A DNA stretch of 64,000 nt from UBA4417 sp031550085. Its GTDB lineage: Bacteria > Bacteroidota > Bacteroidia > Bacteroidales > UBA4417. The notes below the pieces were generated by a model. It was not told the DNA's origin and did no database searches. It saw only the letters and a program-made list of their open reading frames with translations. The first letter of the stretch is position 1. The number at the start of each line of letters is the position of its first letter. The stretch is from assembly GCA_031550085.1 (NCBI GenBank), contig JAVBOY010000004.1, forward strand, positions 4,771-68,770. The letters are read 5' to 3'. This document shows, piece after piece, positions 26,701-32,904 of the stretch. The translations under genes and the position numbers were made by a program.

Positions 26701-27647
26701 AACAGCGAATCCACAAATTCGTTTTTATCGAACAATTGTAAGTCGGTCATTTTTTCGCCCAAGCCAATGTAGCGCACCGGTACTTTAAACTGGTCGCTGA
26801 TCCCGATTACCACACCGCCCTTTGCCGTTCCGTCGAGTTTGGTCAATGCCAAGCCCGTTACATCGGTGACTGCCGTAAATTGTTTGGCTTGTTCTATGGC
26901 ATTTTGCCCGGTGGAAGCATCGAGTACCAAAAGTACTTCGTGGGGTGCATCGGGCAATACTTTCTGCATGACATTCTTAATCTTGCCCAGCTCGTTCATC
27001 AGGTTGACTTTGTTGTGCAAGCGTCCAGCCGTGTCGATAATAACGACATCCGCATTGCGGGATACGGCTGATTTTAACGTATCAAAAGCTACGGAAGCAG
27101 GATCGGAACCCATTTGCTGCTTGATAATTGGCACCTGGGTCCGTTCGGCCCAGATGGTAAGCTGGTCGATGGCCGCCGCACGAAACGTGTCGGCTGCGCC
27201 CAACAACACGCTTTTTCCGGCTTCTTTAAATTGATAAGCCAACTTGCCGATGGTGGTGGTTTTTCCCACGCCATTCACCCCCACAACCAAAATAACATAG
27301 GGGGTTTCCCGTTTGGGAAAATCAAAAGGCAGGAAATTACCCGAATCCTGTTCGGCCAACAAAGTGGCTATTTCTTCACGCAAAATGGCATTCAGTTCAC
27401 TGGTACCCAAAAACTTATCGCGGGCTACACGTTGCTGGATGCGTTCAATGATTTTCAAAGTTGTGGAAACACCCACATCGGAAGTGACCAATATTTCTTC
27501 CAGGTTATCGAGCACTTCGTCATCGACCTTCGATTTGCCGACGATGGCTTTCGAAATCCGTGAGAACAAACCGGAGCGGGTTTTTTCCAAGCCTTGCTCC
27601 AAAGTGTCCTTATCTTCTTTCTTTTTAAAAAAGGAAAAAACGCTCAT
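26694..27647 (-). CDS. ftsY: Signal recognition particle receptor FtsY
   Basis: FtsY is the membrane-bound GTPase that receives the SRP-ribosome complex and hands it to the Sec translocon. The 317-residue protein has a short basic N terminus, an N domain, and a G domain with GVNGVGKTTTIGKLA (P loop), DTFRAAA, the DTAGR motif and TKLDGTAKGG. The long acidic A domain of E. coli FtsY is absent, as usual in Bacteroidota. It lies downstream of rpmG and DUF4295 but is separated from them by a strong terminator, so it must have its own promoter. Confidence 0.95.
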   Translation of the reverse strand: MSVFSFFKKKEDKDTLEQGLEKTRSGLFSRISKAIVGKSKVDDEVLDNLEEILVTSDVGVSTTLKIIERIQQRVARDKFLGTSELNAILREEIATLLAEQDSGNFLPFDFPKRETPYVILVVGVNGVGKTTTIGKLAYQFKEAGKSVLLGAADTFRAAAIDQLTIWAERTQVPIIKQQMGSDPASVAFDTLKSAVSRNADVVIIDTAGRLHNKVNLMNELGKIKNVMQKVLPDAPHEVLLVLDASTGQNAIEQAKQFTAVTDVTGLALTKLDGTAKGGVVIGISDQFKVPVRYIGLGEKMTDLQLFDKNEFVDSLFH

Positions 27648-27692
27648 TTCAGTTTGGTATTTGGTAGTACTGGCTAAATTACAACATTCTGC

Positions 27693-27727
27693 AAAAAAAA
27701 ACGGCTTTTTCTAAAAAAGAAAAAGCC
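27693..27727 (-). terminator. Intrinsic terminator after rpmG-DUF4295
   Basis: On the minus strand GGCTTTTTC (complement of 27719-27727) pairs perfectly with GAAAAAGCC (complement of 27703-27711) and is followed closely by a run of nine T (complement of 27693-27701). It isolates the ribosomal dicistron from ftsY. Confidence 0.85.
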
Positions 27728-27750
27728 TTGCAATACGATATTCAGAGCAA

Positions 27751-27906
27751 TTATTTCTTTGCTAAATAATCTTTTACTTGATCGTTCGGAACAATTTTTT
27801 CTTCGAATGCATAAGCCCCGGTTTTGGGCGAACGCACCATACGGATTACTTTCGCAAAGTCTTTACCGGTCGAAGTACGCAGGGTTGCAACAGTTTTTTT
27901 TGCCAT
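27751..27906 (-). CDS. DUF4295 small basic protein
   Basis: The 51-residue protein begins MAKKTVATLRTSTGKDF, continues with KVIRMVRSPKTGAYAFEEKI and ends DQVKDYLAKK. This is the DUF4295 family, found almost only in Bacteroidota and almost always next to rpmG. The context suggests a ribosome-associated role, but the function is unknown. It starts 11 bp after the rpmG stop, so they are co-transcribed, and ends before a strong terminator. Confidence 0.92.
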   Translation of the reverse strand: MAKKTVATLRTSTGKDFAKVIRMVRSPKTGAYAFEEKIVPNDQVKDYLAKK

Positions 27907-27917
27907 GGTTTAAAGGA

Positions 27918-28106
27918 TTATTTAATTTCGCGGTGAACGGTTACTTTTTTCAAAATGGGGTTGTATTTTTTCAACTCCAAACGTTCGGGCGTATTCTTTT
28001 TATTTTTAACGGTGATATAGCGCGATGTGCCGGGCATACCACTTGTTTTATGTTCGGTGCACTCCATGATCACCTGGATGCGTGCTTCTTTGGTTTTCTT
28101 TGCCAT
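27918..28106 (-). CDS. rpmG: 50S ribosomal protein L33
   Basis: The 62-residue protein (MAKKTKEARIQVIMECTEHK, then SRYITVKNKKNTPERLELKKYNP and a basic end) is a full-length bL33 of the type with only one zinc-ligand-like Cys retained. It is a component of the large subunit near the E site. In most Bacteroidota genomes rpmB (L28) directly precedes it; here no rpmB lies upstream and a consensus promoter sits immediately in front instead. Confidence 0.95.
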   Translation of the reverse strand: MAKKTKEARIQVIMECTEHKTSGMPGTSRYITVKNKKNTPERLELKKYNPILKKVTVHREIK

Positions 28107-28136
28107 TTTTACCGGATCTTTTTTATTTCAGGGGTG

Positions 28137-28167
28137 CAAAGTTAGAGTTTCTTTTTGAATCTGCAAA
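28137..28167 (-). promoter_or_regulatory. rpmG promoter (Bacteroidota consensus)
   Basis: On the minus strand TTTG (complement of 28164-28167), exactly 19 nt, then TAACTTTG (complement of 28137-28144) is a perfect TTTG-N19-TAnnTTTG match, 30 nt upstream of the rpmG ATG. It shows rpmG is transcribed on its own here rather than from an rpmB promoter. Confidence 0.78.
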
Positions 28168-28199
28168 GAGTCATGGAAAATATTTTCAAAAATCGTTTT

Positions 28200-28359
28200 T
28201 AGTTTCCGGAAAACACGCCTTCTCGTTGTTTTCCCCTCCGAAATGTATTTTGTTTGTTTTCCCCTCTGGAAAGCACGCTGTTTGTTTTCTCCTTTGGGAG
28301 GGGGTTCGGAGGAGTAAAAACACCCCCGCCCTTCGGGCACCCCTGAAAGCGGGGGACAG
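28200..28359. repeat. Imperfect direct repeats and G+C-rich hairpin between rpmG and the DUF559 gene
   Basis: GGAAAACACGCCTTCTCGTT followed by TTTTCCCCTCC (28208-28239) is loosely repeated as GGAAAGCACGCTGTTTGTTT followed by TCTCCTTT (28268-28295). CCCCCGC (28323-28329) pairs with GCGGGGG (28349-28355). Read on the minus strand the hairpin is followed by TGTTTTT, so it can terminate the DUF559 gene. The short frame here is low-complexity and not a gene. Confidence 0.5.
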
Positions 28360-28725
28360 TTAGCTGCAATTCTTTTCGAGTTCCTGCATCGTTTGTTCGA
28401 TAATGCCGATTACTTGATCTATATGTCTCAAAACTTCTTCATCCTTAAAGCGTAATACCGTATATCCCAAACCTTGCAAATAGGCTTCTTTTTTCTGGTC
28501 TTTGAGTTGAGTTTCTTCAAACAAGTGTGTATACGCATCCACTTCAATAACAAGCATTAATTCGAGACACACAAAGCCAACGATATACCAACCGATCGGA
28601 CGTTGCCGCCGAAATCCATATCCCTGCATTCTTTTGGCTCGTAATGCATATTTCCATAAACAGGATTTGTCGTTGGCGCAACACACCAAATCGGAGAAGA
28701 CACCCCTGCTAGGGAAAATAATCAT
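28360..28725 (-). CDS. DUF559 endonuclease-like protein, probably degenerate
   Basis: The 121-residue protein matches the DUF559/Vsr-like fold from LWKYALRAKRMQGYGFRRQRP onward, including LELMLVIEVDAYTH, KDQKKEAYLQGLGYTVLRF and EEVLRHIDQVIGII. Two family hallmarks are altered: the Asp of the Y-I-V-D-F motif is Gly (YIVGF, codon GGC), and the EVDG-x-x-H Gly is Ala. The first about 20 residues (MIIFPSRGVFSDLVCCANDK) do not look like the usual N terminus, and the start abuts the putative promoter box of the divergent ATPase gene. I infer a decaying gene whose 5' end was replaced when the neighbouring module arrived; a functional divergent variant cannot be excluded. Confidence 0.7.
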   Translation of the reverse strand: MIIFPSRGVFSDLVCCANDKSCLWKYALRAKRMQGYGFRRQRPIGWYIVGFVCLELMLVIEVDAYTHLFEETQLKDQKKEAYLQGLGYTVLRFKDEEVLRHIDQVIGIIEQTMQELEKNCS

Positions 28726-28733
28726 TATCTTTG
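28726..28733 (+). promoter_or_regulatory. Putative -7 box of the ATPase module
   Basis: TATCTTTG matches TAnnTTTG and is 20 nt before the ATG at 28754. No TTTG is seen at the expected -33 position, so the promoter is incomplete by consensus. Confidence 0.45.
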
Positions 28734-28753
28734 CAGTTTAATTGGGAAAGCTT

Positions 28754-30031
28754 ATGGCTCATTTGATAATTCAAAATCTAGGTGCAATTAGCAATATTGA
28801 TATTGTTTTAAACAAGGTCAATATATTTATTGGGCCTCAAAGTAGTGGAAAAAGTACCATTGCCAAAGTCATTAGTTATTGTCAATGGGTGGAAAAACGC
28901 TGCATATTGGATGGCGAATACAATGAAGATTTTGCAGAAAAATTCATGGAATTTCATAGGATAAGTGACTCTTACTTCCATGATGATTCTTACATAAAAT
29001 ACGAAAGTGATAGTATTTTTATTGAATACAAAGGACGTTCGCATAAACAAACTATTGAAAAAACAAATGATGGTTTATCCTATAAAAATTCTAAAAATAT
29101 TTATATACCAGCAGAACGTAACTTTGTGTCTGCGATTGATAATCTTAGAAAGTACAAAAGAACTAATGACAATATTATGAACTTTGTCTATGATTGGGCA
29201 GAAGTTCGAGATAATTATCCATCTGAAAATAAATATTCTGTTTTAGATTTAAATGTTTCATATTACTACATCCTAGATTCTGATACAGACATGTTACTTC
29301 TAAACGAAGGACAAAAAGAACTAAAGTTAAATTATGCATCCAGTGGTTTGCAATCATTAATTCCATTATTATTGCCATTGGAATATATGACGGGAAAATT
29401 GTTTGATATAAAAAATACAGAATCTGTTGATGAAAAATCAGAAATACTAAATATATTCTCTAAATATTTCAGCCAAGTTTTTGATGAAACTAGAAGAAAG
29501 GAAATAAGTGAACAATTACAAGAAGAAGCCAAAACAAATAGAAAAAGTTTTAGCATTAGTTTAAAAAATGAAGAGACTGAAAAACTATACGATATTCTAA
29601 GAAGACGTAGAGAGTATCACTTTTCTCAATTTATTTTTGAAGAACCTGAACAAAACCTATTTCCTAAAACACAAAGGGATTTGGTATATTACATGCTTCA
29701 AAAAATAACAGCTGAAAGTCGAGACCACAGGCTGTTACTTACTACTCATAGCCCTTTTATTTTACAGGCTTTCAACAATTGCATGATGGGCTATTTGGTA
29801 AAAGATAAAATGCCACAGGATGAGCAAAAAGAATTGCTCAATAATATTTCATATATAAATCCATCATTGGTTTCAGCGTACGAAATTACAAAAGAAGGGA
29901 CATTAAAATCCATCCAAAACGAAAAAACAGGAACAATCGGAAAACATTATTTCAACAGAATGACAAACGAAATAATGAATGAATATTATGACATGTTGAA
30001 TTATTTGGATATTGATGACAATGAAAAGTAA
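28754..30031 (+). CDS. AAA/ABC-type ATPase of a putative two-gene defence module
   Basis: The 425-residue protein is an OLD/RecF-like ABC ATPase: Walker A GPQSSGKST (residues 27-35), a central region with no recognisable domain, signature-like LNYASSGLQSLIPLLLPLEY (about 194-213), Walker B FIFEEPEQNLFP (around E296-E297), and LLLTTHSPFI with the switch His (H332). I see no C-terminal TOPRIM domain as in full OLD nucleases. I use ATG 28754; a TTG 12 nt upstream is in frame. The gene is clearly richer in A+T than its neighbours, overlaps the next gene and abuts a degenerate DUF559 gene. In known two-gene systems (Septu, PARIS, AbiL) such an ATPase senses phage and controls a nuclease partner; that role is inferred here. 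Confidence 0.82.
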   Translation: MAHLIIQNLGAISNIDIVLNKVNIFIGPQSSGKSTIAKVISYCQWVEKRCILDGEYNEDFAEKFMEFHRISDSYFHDDSYIKYESDSIFIEYKGRSHKQTIEKTNDGLSYKNSKNIYIPAERNFVSAIDNLRKYKRTNDNIMNFVYDWAEVRDNYPSENKYSVLDLNVSYYYILDSDTDMLLLNEGQKELKLNYASSGLQSLIPLLLPLEYMTGKLFDIKNTESVDEKSEILNIFSKYFSQVFDETRRKEISEQLQEEAKTNRKSFSISLKNEETEKLYDILRRRREYHFSQFIFEEPEQNLFPKTQRDLVYYMLQKITAESRDHRLLLTTHSPFILQAFNNCMMGYLVKDKMPQDEQKELLNNISYINPSLVSAYEITKEGTLKSIQNEKTGTIGKHYFNRMTNEIMNEYYDMLNYLDIDDNEK

Positions 30032-30638
30032 AATTGAGACTCAATTACCCAAAGATAAACATAATCTATGCGAAATTTCTTTTGAAAAAATATATGTTGC
30101 CGATTGGAAAAACACAGATAATACACGTGGCGTTGAAGTCTCAGAAGAACACCCCACGATAGGTTGCGTTTGTATTTCCAATGAAAATAAAATCTCTATT
30201 ATTTTTGACGGATTTGGTGAAAATGCCTTACCAGTAAAGAAAGGAACACAATGTAAACAGTGTGAGTGTGTGTTATTTCCTTCTTCGAACGATAATCATT
30301 GGATTTTATTTATTGAAACAAAATATGCAGAAGATACAGTTCTTGCATTTAGAAAAGAAAGTGATTATCCTTATTGTATGGTATCTCAAATCATAGATAC
30401 TATTGCTTACTTTCGCAGTAAGAGTATTATCGAGATTAATCGTAACGTGCATGCAATAGTTTCATTTCCTAATCTGAAAGAAAATTATCATGAAGTATTT
30501 TTTGCAGCCCTTCAGGAATCCGAATTACCCATTAGTGTAGAAGATATTAGATTGAAACATAAAATCACTATTCGGGCGTGCAATACTGCAACCGTTATCT
30601 CTGAAAAAAGATTACGACTACCTGTTCCTAGTGAATAG
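30015..30638 (+). CDS. Partner of the ATPase, possible PD-(D/E)XK-like nuclease
   Basis: The 207-residue protein is of unknown family. In its middle a predicted beta strand, DNHWILFIETKYAED, carries D93 and E101-x-K103, the spacing expected of a PD-(D/E)XK core. It is followed by a helix containing Q125 (VSQIIDTIAYF), similar to the motif after ExK in RecB/Cas4-type nucleases. Upstream KKGTQCKQCECVLFPS holds a Cys-rich CKQCEC cluster that might bind metal. The start (30015 or 30021) overlaps the ATPase gene by 11-17 nt, so the two are translationally coupled. Codon and base use are A+T-rich like the ATPase. The nuclease assignment is inference from one motif. Confidence 0.6.
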   Translation: MTMKSKIETQLPKDKHNLCEISFEKIYVADWKNTDNTRGVEVSEEHPTIGCVCISNENKISIIFDGFGENALPVKKGTQCKQCECVLFPSSNDNHWILFIETKYAEDTVLAFRKESDYPYCMVSQIIDTIAYFRSKSIIEINRNVHAIVSFPNLKENYHEVFFAALQESELPISVEDIRLKHKITIRACNTATVISEKRLRLPVPSE

Positions 30639-30801
30639 CATGTTAAACACAAATACCTTTACGTTACTACAATCAACAATTTGTAACTCTGTTCCAACGC
30701 TGATCAACATTTATGGAGTCTTGGCTTAAACATCGGTTGTTATTTCAGCCTAAAATAAGCGCACTTCTTGTAATCCTGCTGAAGGGTAACACCCTATTCT
30801 G
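30639..30801. other. Short intergenic region at the right edge of the ATPase module
   Basis: No gene or clear terminator is seen. Base composition returns toward that of the housekeeping genes around 30700, so the right boundary of the acquired segment probably lies in this interval. Confidence 0.4.
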
Positions 30802-31092
30802 CTACAACAGCACCATTTCCTTTACGACCTCCTTCCCTACTGCTTTATTTAACTTGCGGATCAGGTCGGTTTTGTGGTAGGAAAGTTCGTGTTTCAGGGC
30901 GGCATTGTCGGCTTTTACATAAAGGGCCTGATCTTTGACATAGATTTTTTCGGTATGGCGGGCGATCAGTTTTCCGGCTACCTGCGTCCAGGCCGAAACC
31001 ACGCGGGCCTCATCGACCTTGCGGCTGATGCGGTAGTCGCTGAACATTTGCTCCAACGCTTCTTTGATTGTGATTTCGGAGGAGTTACGCAT
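30802..31092 (-). CDS. DUF721 (DciA-like) protein
   Basis: The 96-residue protein fits DUF721: ITIKEALEQMFSDYRISRKV, then AWTQVAGKLIARHTEKIYVKDQALYVKADNAALKHELSY in two parts and a KHELSYHKTDLIRKLN helix. DciA proteins of this family help load the replicative helicase in bacteria lacking DnaC/DnaI. The start codon overlaps the end of recF by 8 nt, so they form one unit. Confidence 0.85.
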   Translation of the reverse strand: MRNSSEITIKEALEQMFSDYRISRKVDEARVVSAWTQVAGKLIARHTEKIYVKDQALYVKADNAALKHELSYHKTDLIRKLNKAVGKEVVKEMVLL

Positions 31093-32206
31093 GGGTAGTA
31101 GGGGATTCGGTTACGGTTCCCGAAACGGTTTTAAATATACGGTACTGTAGATTCAGGGACTCGAAAATTGTGGAAATGCGTTGCAAATGGGTATCGGTGA
31201 TAAAAACCTGGCCGAATTGCTCACTGCTTACCAACGCAAGCAGTTGTCCGATCCGTTGTTCGTCCAGCTTGTCAAAAATATCATCCAGCAGCAAAATGGG
31301 ACAAAATCCCACCCGCAACTTGGTAAATTCGTACTGCGCCAGCTTTAACGCGACCACAAAGGATTTTTGCTGTCCTTGCGAGCCGTATTTTTTGATGGGG
31401 AATCCGCCGATTTCAAAAAGCAGGTCGTCTTTGTGGATTCCTTTGCCCGTGTAACGTTGCAGTAAATCTTTTTCGAACGATTCTTTCATCAGTTCCAAAA
31501 AGGAATTTTGATACAAATGGGATTCGTACCGGATATCGGGAATTTCATTTCGCGAACTGATGGACTGGTAAAAGCGGGTAAAAATGGGTAAAAAATCATT
31601 TATAAATTGTTGCCGCTTTCCTGAGATAATTGTGGCCAGAGGCTGCATTTGTTCGTCCAACAACGAAAACATATCCGTCAACGAGCCGCTCACAGTGGCC
31701 GCCTGCTTGAGCAGGGCATTGCGTTGTTCGAGCAGGTGGTTGTAGCGGATGAGTTGTTCCAAATACGTTTTATCGAACTGCGATACCACCGAATCCAGGA
31801 ATTTCCGCCGGAAATCGCTTCCTTCGTTAATCAAATCACGGTCGTAAGGGGAAATCATCACACAAGGAAACTGCCCGATGTGGTCGGACAGGCGGTCGTA
31901 TTCCTTTTGGTTGATTTTAAATTGTTTCTTATGCCCCAGCTTTTGGATACAACTTACAGGATCTATTGCTCCACCGGGCTGTGAATAGAATCCGTGGATG
32001 GCAAAAAAATCGGCTCCGTGACGGATGTTTTGGGCATCGATGTTGTTGAAATAGCTTTTGGTAAACGAAAGGTAATAAATGGCGTCGAGCAGGTTGGTTT
32101 TCCCAGCACCATTATTGCCTACAAAGCAATTGATATTGGAATCGAACTCCAGCTCGGCTTCCGCGTAGTTTTTAAAATGGATAATATGGATTTTGGATAG
32201 GAACAA
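31085..32206 (-). CDS. recF: DNA replication and repair protein RecF
   Basis: RecF is an SMC-like ATPase that acts with RecO and RecR to load RecA at gaps. The 373-residue protein has HIIHFKNYAEAELEF at the N terminus, Walker A GNNGAGKTN (residues 30-38), the YGSQGQQKSFVVALKLAQ signature motif and Walker B PILLLDDIFDKLDEQR, then VFITDTH. Normal length. It is transcribed with DUF721 downstream. Confidence 0.95.
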   Translation of the reverse strand: MFLSKIHIIHFKNYAEAELEFDSNINCFVGNNGAGKTNLLDAIYYLSFTKSYFNNIDAQNIRHGADFFAIHGFYSQPGGAIDPVSCIQKLGHKKQFKINQKEYDRLSDHIGQFPCVMISPYDRDLINEGSDFRRKFLDSVVSQFDKTYLEQLIRYNHLLEQRNALLKQAATVSGSLTDMFSLLDEQMQPLATIISGKRQQFINDFLPIFTRFYQSISSRNEIPDIRYESHLYQNSFLELMKESFEKDLLQRYTGKGIHKDDLLFEIGGFPIKKYGSQGQQKSFVVALKLAQYEFTKLRVGFCPILLLDDIFDKLDEQRIGQLLALVSSEQFGQVFITDTHLQRISTIFESLNLQYRIFKTVSGTVTESPTTHA

Positions 32207-32904
32207 GGGGGTATAAGTGAAGTGTGAAACGTGAAGGGTGAAAGGTGAAAGGTTTTTTGTTGAGTTGTTGAATCGTTGAATTGTTTATTTTTAAAAGGTG
32301 AAATAGGGGAAACTGGGGAAATGGTTGTTGTGTTAGTTTGAACTGAATAGGATAATTTAATCTAATAGTATTCTATTTTAATTGCACAATGTATTTAAGT
32401 GAGATGTGAAGCGTGAAGGGTGGAATGCTTGTTTGTTGAACTGTTGAATCGTTGAGTTGTTTATTGATGAAATTCAATTTTTCACTTTTAATTCTTAATT
32501 TAGAGGGGAAAGGGATTTCTCCATTTCGCTTCGCTCCAGTCGAAATGACTCGGAATTCATCATTAAAACATTCACTTTCCATTTTCAATTCTCCATTTTC
32601 AATTGAAATGCCTTCTGCTTTTTCCTTTCTGCTATCATAAGGTTACACAGAGTATCGCAGAGAATTCACAGAGTCACACAGAGATTCGTTGTAAACTCGT
32701 TAACTAAAAGCTTATTCGTAATTTTCCACTTTCCATTTTCAATTCTCCATTTTCAATTGAAATGCCTTCTGATTTTTTCTTTATGCTAAAAAGAGTTACA
32801 CAGAGATCACTGAGAATTCACAGAGTCTCACAGAGATTCGTTGTAAACTCGTTAACTAAAAGCTTATTCGTAATTTTCAACTTTCCACTTTCAATTTTCA
32901 ATTA
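32207..32904. repeat. Second region of word-like repeats, with a tandem duplication
   Basis: No gene is supported. The modules match those at 1500-2765: GTGAAGCGTGAAG (about 32404), TTGAATCGTTGAATTGTTTA (about 32268), GGGATTTCTCC plus GTCGAAATGACT (about 32512-32550), ATTTTCAATTGAAATGCC (32595 and 32749), and ACACAGAG/CACAGAG arrays (32643-32684 and 32795-32836). The block from the TTTTCAATTCTCC word through TTCGTAATTTT is present twice in tandem with an offset of 152-154 bp (about 32580-32733 and 32734-32886). Confidence 0.8.

Noticed and set aside
28128..28340. 70-codon frame where rpmB would be expected
   Set aside because: It contains no L28 motif and is built from the imperfect direct repeats; it overlaps the rpmG promoter.
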